This document shows positions 25,188 to 32,951 of a stretch of DNA of 37,281 nucleotides, piece after piece. Below the pieces are notes generated by a model that had not been told where the DNA came from, ran no database searches, and was given only the letters and a program-made list of their open reading frames with translations. This stretch comes from an uncultured bacterium (lineage in GTDB: Bacteria; Pseudomonadota; Alphaproteobacteria; Sphingomonadales; Sphingomonadaceae). Every line of letters starts with the position of its first letter. The stretch's first letter is position 1. The stretch covers positions 1 through 37,281 of the forward strand of contig CAISGR010000055.1 of NCBI GenBank assembly GCA_903884945.1. Reading direction: 5' to 3'. A program made the position numbers and the translations under genes.

Positions 25188-25943
25188 ATGACGAACCCCT
25201 TCGACCTCAGCGGCAAAGTGGCGATCGTCACCGGCGCCAACACCGGAATCGGCCAGGCCATCGCGCTCGCCCTAGCCGCTGCCGGCGCCGACATTGCTGC
25301 AGTCGGCCGCACCCCGGCCGAGGAGACTATCGCCAAAGCCCGAGCGCTCGGTCGCCGAGCCGAGATCGTCTCCGCCGATCTCTCCACCATCGCGCCGGTC
25401 CAGCGCGTCGTCGACGAGACGCTCGCACGGCTCGGCCGGCTCGACATCCTGGTCAACAATGCCGGCATCATCCGCCGCGCCGATTCTGTCGATTTCACCG
25501 AAGCCGATTGGGATGCGGTGATCGACACCAACCTGAAATCGGTGTTCTTCCTGTGCCAGGCGGCCGGCCGCCACATGATCGCGCAGGGTAGCGGCAAGAT
25601 CATCAACATTGCCTCGATGCTCACCTTCCAGGGCGGCATTCGGGTGCCGAGCTATACCGCGTCCAAATCGGGCATCGGCGGGCTGACCAAGTTGCTCGCC
25701 AACGAATGGGCATCCAAGGGCATCAATGTGAACGCAATTGCCCCGGGCTATATCGCGACCAACAACACGGCCGCGCTCCAGGCGGATGAAGCGCGCAACC
25801 GCTCGATCCTCGACCGCATTCCGGCGGCGCGCTGGGGCGATGCGAGCGATCTCGGCGGGGCGGCGGTCTTCCTAGCCTCGGCCGCTGCCGACTATGTGCA
25901 GGGCCATATTCTCGCCGTCGACGGCGGCTGGCTGGCGCGATGA
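25188..25943 (+). CDS. kduD: 2-deoxy-D-gluconate 3-dehydrogenase KduD (SDR)
   Basis: This 251-aa short-chain dehydrogenase reduces 2,5-diketo-3-deoxygluconate to 2-keto-3-deoxygluconate (KDG). The start is chosen by similarity to KduD N-termini (NPFDLSGKVAIVTG) and a G-rich ribosome site. The cofactor loop is TGANTGIG (15-22), NNAG is present, and the catalytic residues are S143, Y156 and K160. The C-terminal part contains NAIAPGYIATNNTAAL, typical of KduD. The position directly after kduI strengthens the call. Gluconate 5-dehydrogenase-type SDRs are similar but less likely here. Confidence 0.92.
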   Translation: MTNPFDLSGKVAIVTGANTGIGQAIALALAAAGADIAAVGRTPAEETIAKARALGRRAEIVSADLSTIAPVQRVVDETLARLGRLDILVNNAGIIRRADSVDFTEADWDAVIDTNLKSVFFLCQAAGRHMIAQGSGKIINIASMLTFQGGIRVPSYTASKSGIGGLTKLLANEWASKGINVNAIAPGYIATNNTAALQADEARNRSILDRIPAARWGDASDLGGAAVFLASAAADYVQGHILAVDGGWLAR

Positions 25944-25952
25944 ACCGGCCCT

Positions 25953-25975
25953 CCGTTCGGGCCGAGCTTGTCGAA
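25953..25975 (+). repeat. Degenerate sphingomonad-type intergenic repeat
   Basis: This 23-nt stretch contains GAGCTTGTCGAA preceded by CCGTTCGGGC. I recognise it as one half of a very common short intergenic repeat in sphingomonads and related alphaproteobacteria. The other arm is not clear here, so this may be a decayed copy. It lies in the 94-nt gap between kduD and the KDG kinase gene. Confidence 0.45.
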
Positions 25976-26037
25976 CCGCCGCCCTTTCCGGCAGAGGAAG
26001 CGCAGCCCGCCCGGGCAAACGGAGAAGTGGATCTGTA

Positions 26038-27045
26038 ATGGCGAAGCTCGTTGCCTTTGGTGAGATCATGCTCCGCCTGTCGCCGCCGGGCCGAGAGTTG
26101 CTGCTGCAGACCCCCAGGTTCGACGTGTGGGTCGCCGGGGCCGAAGCGAATGTGGCGAGCGGCCTCGCGCGCCTCGGGCATGATGTGGGCATGGCCAGCG
26201 TCGTTCCCGACAATGATCTCGGCCGTGCCGCTATCGCGGGCCTGCGCGCCAATGGCGTGGATTGCTCGGGCGTAAAGTTCGGCGGCGATCGGATGGGCCT
26301 GTATTTCGTCACCAGCGGCGCCGGCATGCGGGCCACCGACGTGGTGTACGATCGTGCCGGCTCGTCCTTCGCCGAGGCGCCGGCGGATGCGTGGGACTGG
26401 GATAGGCTGCTCGCCGGCGCCGACCGGCTGCATCTTTCAGGGATCACCCCTGCCCTTGGTCCCGGCCCGGCCAGCGCGGCGATCGCCGCGGCCGAAGCAG
26501 CCACCGCGCGCGGCGTGCCGGTATCGTTCGACGGCAACTATCGCGCGCGCCTGTGGGAACGCTGGGACAGCGATCCGCGCGCCGTCCTGACTAAGCTAGT
26601 CCGCCACGCCGACATCATGTTCGGCAATCACCGCGACATCGCGTTGCTGCTCGGCCGGGATTTCGGTGGCGACGGCGAGGATCGCCGGCTGGCCTCGGCC
26701 GAGGCGGCCTTCGCAGCCTTCCCGAAGCTGCAGATGATCGCATCCACGGCGCGCCATGTCGAGGATGCCGATCGCCACCGCCTCTCCGCCCGGATCGACG
26801 GTCGCGACGACCACGCCCAGACAAAGGAGGTCCTGCTGGCGGGGATTGTCGATCGGATCGGGGCGGGCGACGCCTTTGCGGTCGGCGTGCTGCACGCGTT
26901 GCGCCGCGGCGGCGATATCGCGGAAGCAGCGCGCACCGGCCTCGCCGTCACCGCGCTCAAGCATTCGCTCCCTGGCGATGCGAGCCTGTTTCGCCAGCCC
27001 GATATCGATGCCTATCTGGCCGGCGGCCTCGATGTCCGCCGCTAA
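26038..27045 (+). CDS. kdgK: 2-keto-3-deoxygluconate kinase (PfkB family)
   Basis: This 335-aa ribokinase/PfkB-family kinase would phosphorylate KDG to KDPG, the entry point to the KDPG-aldolase step. The N-terminus LVAFGEIMLRLSPPG and the AGAEANVASGLARLG substrate loop are typical of KDG kinases. The PfkB signature near the C-terminus is DRIGAGDAF with the catalytic base at D278. YFVTSGAGMRATDVVYDRAGSSFA fits the sugar-binding lid. The start is the ATG at 26038; an upstream open frame crosses the repeat and is not used. It overlaps the following esterase gene by 14 nt. Confidence 0.92.
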   Translation: MAKLVAFGEIMLRLSPPGRELLLQTPRFDVWVAGAEANVASGLARLGHDVGMASVVPDNDLGRAAIAGLRANGVDCSGVKFGGDRMGLYFVTSGAGMRATDVVYDRAGSSFAEAPADAWDWDRLLAGADRLHLSGITPALGPGPASAAIAAAEAATARGVPVSFDGNYRARLWERWDSDPRAVLTKLVRHADIMFGNHRDIALLLGRDFGGDGEDRRLASAEAAFAAFPKLQMIASTARHVEDADRHRLSARIDGRDDHAQTKEVLLAGIVDRIGAGDAFAVGVLHALRRGGDIAEAARTGLAVTALKHSLPGDASLFRQPDIDAYLAGGLDVRR

Positions 27046-28585
27046 GGGCATCTCGCGGCGCGGCGTAATGGGCGCCGGTGCAGCGTTGGTCCTCACCAGC
27101 CGCGTGCATGCGGCAGCGACGGCGCATGTCCGCGCGCCCTCGGGCACCTTCGTCGGGACGACCGATCGCGGCGTGCATGGCTTTCGCGGCATCCGATACG
27201 GCCGTGCCGGGCGATTCCAGGCACCGAGGCCCGAGTCCAATCCCGGCACGCTTGTTCGCGCCACCACCTTCGGCCCGGTCGCGCCGCAGCAAGGCGACCG
27301 CTACGGCGCGGGGAACGAGGATTGCCTGTTCCTCAACATCTGGACCCCCGAGACCCACCCGGCCGCGAACAGGCCGGCGATGGTCTATATCCATGGCGGC
27401 GCCTATTCGAATGGCAGCAGCACCGATCCGCTCACCGACGGTCAGGCGCTCGCCGCGCGCGGCGATGTGGTCGTCGTCACGGTCAATCACCGGCTCAATG
27501 CCTTTGGTTATCTTTACCTTGCGCATCTCGATCCGCGCTTCGCCGATAGCGGAAACGCCGGCCAGCTCGACCTGATCCTCGCGCTGCGCTGGGTGCGCGA
27601 CAATATCGCGGCATTCGGCGGCGATCCATCCCGCGTCATGGTGTTCGGCCAGTCCGGCGGCGGTGCCAAGATCGCGACGATGATGGGCATGCCCGCCGCC
27701 TCGGGCCTGTTCCACCGCGCGGCGACGATGAGCGGCCAGCAGGTCACCGCCTCCGGCCCGCTCAACGCCACGCGCCGAACCCGGGCCTATCTCGCGAAGC
27801 TCGGCACGAACCCGGCCGCCTTGCTCGCCATGCCCGCCGACAAGCTCGTCGACGCGCTCGACGCGACCGACCCGATCCTGGGCGGCGGAATCTATTTCGG
27901 CCCCGTGCTCGACATGAAATGGCTGGTCCGACACCCCTTCTGGCCCGACGCCAATCCCCAGTCGAACACGATTCCGATGATCCTGGGCAATGCCCATGAC
28001 GAGACACGCGCCTTCATCTCGCCGGATTCGCCCGGGGTGCAAACGCTGAACTGGGACAATCTTGCCGAGCGGATCGCCCCCGAGCTGCGCATCGACGTGC
28101 TGCCCGAATGGGTCGTCGCCGAATATCGCGCGCAATTCCCCGACTGGTCACCGACCGATATCTTCTATGCCGCCACCACTGCCGGGCGGAGCTGGCGCGG
28201 CCAGGTTATCGAAGCCGAGGCGCGCGCACGGGCCGGAACCCGGAGCTGGGTCTATCAGGTCGATTACACCTCGCGCACCGATCCCCGGCGCGGCGCCTTC
28301 CACACCATGGACATCCCGCTGGTCTTCGGCACGCTCAACGCCAGGGGCTCGCAGACCGGCACCGCCGCCGACGCGCGGGCCGCGTCCGCCGCGATGCAGG
28401 ATGGCTTCGTCGCCTTTGCCATAGCGGGCGATCCGAACCATGCCGGGTTACCGGCATGGCCGGTCTACGACTTGACCGGCCGAGCGACGATGATCTTCGA
28501 TGCGCGCAGCCATGTCGAGCAGGATCCGCGTCGCTGGCAGCGCGAGCTGTTCGCGCGCATCCCGTACATCCAGCCGGGAACCTGA
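27032..28585 (+). CDS. Carboxylesterase type B, Tat-exported
   Basis: This 517-aa alpha/beta-hydrolase belongs to the carboxylesterase/lipase type B family. The N-terminus SRRGVMGAGAALVLTSRVHA is a twin-arginine-like signal, so the enzyme is probably periplasmic or surface-associated. Family motifs are NEDCLFLNIWTP (about 105), the oxyanion loop IHGGAY, GQSGGGAK with nucleophile S208, and AFHTMDIPLVFG with H424. The start overlaps the kdgK stop by 14 nt, suggesting translational coupling. In this locus it likely removes ester groups from pectin or another plant polymer; the substrate is inferred. Confidence 0.88.
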   Translation: MSAAKGISRRGVMGAGAALVLTSRVHAAATAHVRAPSGTFVGTTDRGVHGFRGIRYGRAGRFQAPRPESNPGTLVRATTFGPVAPQQGDRYGAGNEDCLFLNIWTPETHPAANRPAMVYIHGGAYSNGSSTDPLTDGQALAARGDVVVVTVNHRLNAFGYLYLAHLDPRFADSGNAGQLDLILALRWVRDNIAAFGGDPSRVMVFGQSGGGAKIATMMGMPAASGLFHRAATMSGQQVTASGPLNATRRTRAYLAKLGTNPAALLAMPADKLVDALDATDPILGGGIYFGPVLDMKWLVRHPFWPDANPQSNTIPMILGNAHDETRAFISPDSPGVQTLNWDNLAERIAPELRIDVLPEWVVAEYRAQFPDWSPTDIFYAATTAGRSWRGQVIEAEARARAGTRSWVYQVDYTSRTDPRRGAFHTMDIPLVFGTLNARGSQTGTAADARAASAAMQDGFVAFAIAGDPNHAGLPAWPVYDLTGRATMIFDARSHVEQDPRRWQRELFARIPYIQPGT

Positions 28586-28590
28586 CGGCC

Positions 28591-29589
28591 ATGATCGACC
28601 GCCGCGCCGCCATCGCCGGGACGATCGGCGCCGCGCTGCTCGCCGGCCGATCCGAAGCGCAGACCGCGCCACCTGCCGTTTCCGGAAACCATCTGCCGCC
28701 TGTCCTGCCCGAGCCGACGGAGACGATCGATCTGTGGCCCGCGGGTGCGCCCGGCATGCCGGCGCAGGCCCCGGTAGAAACAGTGACGGAGCGCAGCACC
28801 GACAGCATGATCAATGATCGCGCCATGGCCGGCATCGTGCGTCCGAGAATGGTCGTGTTCCGGCCGCGCGTCGCCAACGGCGCCGCGATCCTGATCATGC
28901 CGGGCGGCGGTTATGCGCGCGTCGTCGTCGACAAGGAGGGCTATGAACTCGCCCGGTGGCTCGCCGCGCGCGGCATCACGGCGTTTGTCCTGTTCTATCG
29001 CCTCCCCGGCGATGGTTGGACGGCCGGGCCCGATGTGGCCCTGTCCGACGCACAGCGCGCCATGCGGTTGATCAGGTCGCGCGCCCGTGACTTTGGGATC
29101 GCGCCCGACCGGGTCGGAGCGATGGGCTTCTCTGCCGGCGGACATCTGTGCTCGGACCTGGTCGCGCGGTTCGCCGCCCGTATCCGTGAGGGAACCGACG
29201 AGGCGGACGCCCACTCCCCGCGCCCTTGCGTTGCCGCCCTGATCTATCCCGTCGTGACGATGCGCGCGCCGCTCGCCCATGCCAGCTCGCGCGCGCTGCT
29301 CCTCGGCAAGGACGCGTCACCGGCGAACGAGGACAGACATTCGCCCAACCTTCACGTGCGGTCGGATAGCCCGTCCACCTTCATCGTAGCGGCCGAGGAC
29401 GATGATACCGTCCCGGTCGAGAACAGTCTCCTGATGCGTGCCGCACTCAAGGCAGCGGGGGTACCGGTCGAGACGCATCTCTTCACGCATGGCGGCCACG
29501 GCTTCGGTCTGCGGCGCGTGGCGGGCCGGCCGGCGGCGATCTGGCCGGAACTCTTCCTCAACTGGGCGGCGACTCAGGGCTTCGCCTGA
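28591..29589 (+). CDS. Exported alpha/beta hydrolase, acetylesterase-like
   Basis: This 332-aa alpha/beta hydrolase has a short export signal (DRRAAIAGTIGAALLAGRSEA). It resembles small esterases active on acetylated plant polysaccharides. LWPAGAPG near residue 48, the oxyanion loop MPGGGYARVV, GFSAGG with nucleophile S181, and THGGHGFG with H303 outline the catalytic machinery. The acid residue is probably in the AAEDDDTVPVENS segment. It follows the carboxylesterase gene by 5 nt. Pectin or rhamnogalacturonan deacetylation fits the locus, but xylan esterase is also possible. Confidence 0.85.
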   Translation: MIDRRAAIAGTIGAALLAGRSEAQTAPPAVSGNHLPPVLPEPTETIDLWPAGAPGMPAQAPVETVTERSTDSMINDRAMAGIVRPRMVVFRPRVANGAAILIMPGGGYARVVVDKEGYELARWLAARGITAFVLFYRLPGDGWTAGPDVALSDAQRAMRLIRSRARDFGIAPDRVGAMGFSAGGHLCSDLVARFAARIREGTDEADAHSPRPCVAALIYPVVTMRAPLAHASSRALLLGKDASPANEDRHSPNLHVRSDSPSTFIVAAEDDDTVPVENSLLMRAALKAAGVPVETHLFTHGGHGFGLRRVAGRPAAIWPELFLNWAATQGFA

Positions 29590-29694
29590 AGCCCGGGCTT
29601 TCACCGCGATATTTGCGACAGGCGGATCGCGCGCACCCCTGCCCAAAGTCGCACGGATGTTGCAACGACTTCGCCGGGAGCTCTCGCATTATTA

Positions 29695-29711
29695 TTGACA
29701 CCGGTTACCAA
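29695..29711 (+). promoter_or_regulatory. Putative LacI-family operator 1 of the TonB receptor
   Basis: TTGACACCGGTTACCAA, centred on CCGG, is identical in its 14-nt core to the kduI site. It lies 188 nt upstream of the receptor ATG. Confidence 0.65.
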
Positions 29712-29844
29712 AGAAGACAAACGACAAGAAGAGCAGGCCGGCAAAGACTGGTCGCTCCGGAGAGGATGCATGCCCGGTTTTCTCGAAATGGGGCTCCCTC
29801 TCTGATTTTCGGATCGATTCCGTGCCGGATGCCCGGTCGGAATC

Positions 29845-29860
29845 GACAACCGGTGTCAAT
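29845..29860 (-). promoter_or_regulatory. Putative LacI-family operator 2 of the TonB receptor
   Basis: On the minus strand this reads ATTGACACCGGTTGTC. It shares TTGACACCGGTT with the other sites, and its right half (GTTGTC) mirrors the left more closely. It lies 38 nt upstream of the receptor ATG, where a repressor could block initiation. Confidence 0.6.
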
Positions 29861-29898
29861 CACCGTCGCGGCGCGACGCGGGAATGGGGAGTGGACGA

Positions 29899-32862
29899 AT
29901 GGGGAATGGATTTGAGGGGTCGAACGGCGCATTTCGCCGGAGCATCGCCGGCGCATCGCTGAGCGCCATCGCGATCGGCTTGTTATTGCCCGCCGCTGCC
30001 TTCGCCGCGGAGACCGGGGCGCCGCCATCCACGACTGCCGACACTGCTGCGACGCAGCCCGTCGCCGGATCGGGTGAGGCGCCAGCCTCCCAAACCCAAA
30101 GCCAGCAGGACGCTACGGTATCCGGCGAGGATGCCGGCCCCGAGATCATCGTCACCGGCTTCCGCAAGTCGCTCGAGCAGGCCCTTACGCTCAAGCGCGA
30201 TTCGGTCGCTGCCGTCGATGCGATCGTCGCTGAGGATATTGCCAAGTTCCCCGACCAGAACCTCGCCGAATCGCTGCAGCGCATCCCGGGTATCTCGATC
30301 CAGCGCGACGCCGGCGAAGGCCGTGCGATCACGGTCCGCGGTCTTGGTGCCCAGTTCACGCGCGTCCGCGTCAATGGCATGGAGACGGTCGCCACCTCGA
30401 CCGACGGCGCCAGCGCCAATCGCGACCGCGCCTTCGATTTCAATGTGTTCGCGTCTGAACTGTTCAGTTCCCTGGTGGTCCACAAGACGGCGGAAGCCTC
30501 CCTTGACGAAGGGTCGCTTGGCGCCGTCGTCGATCTGAACACGGGCAACCCGCTTGCCGGCAAGGCCGGCTTCACCGCCGCCCTCTCGGCCCAGGCATCC
30601 TATAATGATCTGAGCAAGAATGTCGGCCCGCGGGTCGCCGGCCTGCTGTCATGGCGCAACGAGGCCGGCACTTTCGGTGCCTCGATCTCGGCGGCCTATT
30701 CGAAGCTCGACACGCAGGAACTCGGCAACAACTCGGTTCGCTGGGCGCAGGCGCGGTTCGACTCCGTCAATGGCACACCATGCTTCACGACGACAAATTC
30801 CGGCGGGACCTATATCCCCAGCGCTGTCTGCAATCAGGCTGCCCTGGCGTTCCACCCGCGCATCCCGCGCTACGGCGAAATCGATCATCGCCGCGAGCGC
30901 CTCGGCATCACCGGCTCGATCCAGTTCGCACCGACCGACGCCACCAAGATTTCGATCGACGGCCTCTATTCTCGCTTCAAGGAAGAACGCGAGGAGAAAT
31001 GGGCCGAGGTATTGCTGCGCAGCAACGAACGCTCGATCGACGTGCTCAACGCCACCTACGATGCCAACAACAACCTGATCTCGGCGACGCTCAACGACGC
31101 CTGGGTTCGCACCGAACATTATCTGCGCAAATCGCAGACCGAATTCTATCAGCTCGGCGGCAGCTGGGACCAGGATGTCACCGACAAATTCCGGTTCACG
31201 CTGCTTGGCGGCTTCTCCAAGTCGGACGCGAGTATCCCGGTCGAGACGACCTTCGTCTATGACGATCGCGACGCAGCCGGCTACAAATATGATTACAGCA
31301 ACATGGAAAGCCCGCTCCTGTCGTTCGGTACGAGCGTCACCAACCCTGCCAATTTCCAGCTCGCCGAGATCCGCGACCGGCCCTCGGACACGACCAACAA
31401 GTTCCGGACCGTGCAGTTGCGCACCGAATGGGACGTCGCCGACGGCTTCCAGATCAAGGCGGGCGGAGTCTATCGGCGCTTCAGCTTCGATACGGCCGGG
31501 TTCACCCGCGATACCGTGGTATGCGGCAATGGCGGCGCCGATCGCGTGCTGGGTACGCTCACCTGCTCGCCGACATCGCTATTCGGGCCAACCGCGATCT
31601 ATGGCTTCCAGGCGACGTCGGCACTGTCCGACACGGTCACCCTCGGGAACGCAGGTCAACCAGCCGGAACCACGACGAGCTGGATCATTCCCAACATCGA
31701 TGCGGCAGCGGCCTATACGGGGCTCTACAATCGCACGCCTGCAGTCGACGTGAGCAATACGCGCAGCGTGATCGAGAAGGTAACCGGTGGCTATCTGGAA
31801 TTCGATGCCAAGGGCGAACTCTTCGGCCTGCGCTATGCGCTCAATGCCGGCATGCGCTATGTGAAAACCGATCAGAGTTCGACAGGCCTGACCAACAACG
31901 GCGTCAGCAACGTCCCGGTCACGGTCCAACGCAGCTATGACGATTGGCTGCCCGCTCTCAACGTTGCGCTGTTCCCGACCGAGAATGTCGTCATCCGCGG
32001 CGCTATCGCCAAGGTCATCACGCGCCCGACGCTCGGCAACCTGACGCCGGGCGGTTCGGTCGACGGGTTCAACTACAAGGTCACGTTCGGCAACCCGCTG
32101 CTCGATCCGTATCGCGCCACATCGTTCGACCTGGCGCTCGAATGGTATTTCGCGCCGCAGTCGATCGCGTCGATCGCGCTGTTCAAGAAGAATATCCAGA
32201 GCTTCCCGGTCTCCGTGACCACCACCGGAACCTACGCGTCGACCGGCCTCCCATTGTCGATCATTCCGCCGAGTTCGCCGGCGGCTGTGAGTCCGGAGGG
32301 TCGCCTGTGGACGATCAGCGGCAACGTCAACGGCAATGGCGCAAGCCTGAAGGGGATCGAACTCTCCGTGCAGGCACCGTTCAAGTTCCTGCCCGGGTTT
32401 CTGTCCAACTTCGGTGGAATCGCCAACGCGACCTTCATCGATTCGACGGCCAATTACACCGTCTCCGGCCCGATCGTGGTGCCTAATACGCCGGCTGGCG
32501 GATTGGGCCCGAACGTTACGGCCAGCCGCGCCACCACCCTGTTCGGCCTCTCCAAGACAGCCTTCAACGGCACCCTCTATTATGAGGACAAGAAGTTCAG
32601 CGCACGTGGATCGATCAGCTATCGCGGCCCTTATCTCGATCAGAACAGCGGCACCGGCAATGTGTTCGAGGGCTACAGCTCGACGATCAATGTCGACGCC
32701 TCGGTCCGCTATCGCTTCACCGACTGGCTCGAATTCTCGGTCGAAGGCGTGAACCTGACCGACGAGTATCGCTATCGCTACACCGATCTCGACGCCAACC
32801 GGAACTACGAGAACAATCATTTCGGCCGCACGATCCTCGTCGGCGCGCGGGTCAAGATCTAA
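29899..32862 (+). CDS. TonB-dependent receptor (Caulobacter-type), oligosaccharide uptake
   Basis: This 987-aa outer-membrane receptor has an N-terminal signal peptide (about 15-43, SAIAIGLLLPAAAFAA). A TonB-box-like EIIVTGF follows at about 82-88. The plug domain contains VDAIVAEDIAKFPDQNLAESLQ, RIPGISIQRD and RGLGAQFTRVRVNG. A 22-strand-type barrel runs to the C-terminal VGARVKI. The plug motif is typical of the Caulobacter/Sphingomonas sugar-uptake TonB-dependent receptors. The ATG at 29899 has GGGGAG upstream; one at 29884 is in frame. Two operator copies precede it, which ties it to the pectin/uronate locus. Pectic oligosaccharides are the likely substrate by context. Confidence 0.92.
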   Translation: MGNGFEGSNGAFRRSIAGASLSAIAIGLLLPAAAFAAETGAPPSTTADTAATQPVAGSGEAPASQTQSQQDATVSGEDAGPEIIVTGFRKSLEQALTLKRDSVAAVDAIVAEDIAKFPDQNLAESLQRIPGISIQRDAGEGRAITVRGLGAQFTRVRVNGMETVATSTDGASANRDRAFDFNVFASELFSSLVVHKTAEASLDEGSLGAVVDLNTGNPLAGKAGFTAALSAQASYNDLSKNVGPRVAGLLSWRNEAGTFGASISAAYSKLDTQELGNNSVRWAQARFDSVNGTPCFTTTNSGGTYIPSAVCNQAALAFHPRIPRYGEIDHRRERLGITGSIQFAPTDATKISIDGLYSRFKEEREEKWAEVLLRSNERSIDVLNATYDANNNLISATLNDAWVRTEHYLRKSQTEFYQLGGSWDQDVTDKFRFTLLGGFSKSDASIPVETTFVYDDRDAAGYKYDYSNMESPLLSFGTSVTNPANFQLAEIRDRPSDTTNKFRTVQLRTEWDVADGFQIKAGGVYRRFSFDTAGFTRDTVVCGNGGADRVLGTLTCSPTSLFGPTAIYGFQATSALSDTVTLGNAGQPAGTTTSWIIPNIDAAAAYTGLYNRTPAVDVSNTRSVIEKVTGGYLEFDAKGELFGLRYALNAGMRYVKTDQSSTGLTNNGVSNVPVTVQRSYDDWLPALNVALFPTENVVIRGAIAKVITRPTLGNLTPGGSVDGFNYKVTFGNPLLDPYRATSFDLALEWYFAPQSIASIALFKKNIQSFPVSVTTTGTYASTGLPLSIIPPSSPAAVSPEGRLWTISGNVNGNGASLKGIELSVQAPFKFLPGFLSNFGGIANATFIDSTANYTVSGPIVVPNTPAGGLGPNVTASRATTLFGLSKTAFNGTLYYEDKKFSARGSISYRGPYLDQNSGTGNVFEGYSSTINVDASVRYRFTDWLEFSVEGVNLTDEYRYRYTDLDANRNYENNHFGRTILVGARVKI

Positions 32863-32889
32863 CTCCCGCCTTGCCGGGCTTTCTCCCGG

Positions 32890-32923
32890 GGACGCCGCCC
32901 ACAGGGGCGGCGTCCTTTCTTTT
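32890..32923 (+). terminator. Rho-independent terminator after the TonB receptor
   Basis: GGACGCCGCCC (32890-32900), a 4-nt loop and GGGCGGCGTCC (32905-32915) form an 11-bp stem followed by the T-rich TTTCTTTT. It lies 27 nt after the receptor stop and closes the + strand catabolic run before the convergent GH43 gene. Confidence 0.88.
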
Positions 32924-32951
32924 CCCGGCGCGCGCCCTGACGGGACTCCAT

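Larger units (their letters stand above)
29590..29898 (+). promoter_or_regulatory. Regulatory intergenic region upstream of the TonB receptor
   Basis: This 309-nt gap contains no gene. It holds two copies of the putative LacI operator (29695-29711 and 29845-29860) about 150 nt apart. That spacing would allow repressor looping. The stretch between them is AT-richer than the flanking genes. The TTGACA of the first site could be a -35 box, but no good -10 hexamer is evident at 17 nt. Confidence 0.6.

Noticed and set aside
31778..31793. A GGTAACCGGTG match to the LacI operator core inside the TonB receptor gene
   Set aside because: It lies within coding sequence where it simply encodes KVTGGY, and the right half does not match (GGCTA instead of GTCAA). 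A chance match is more likely, though an intragenic site cannot be excluded.
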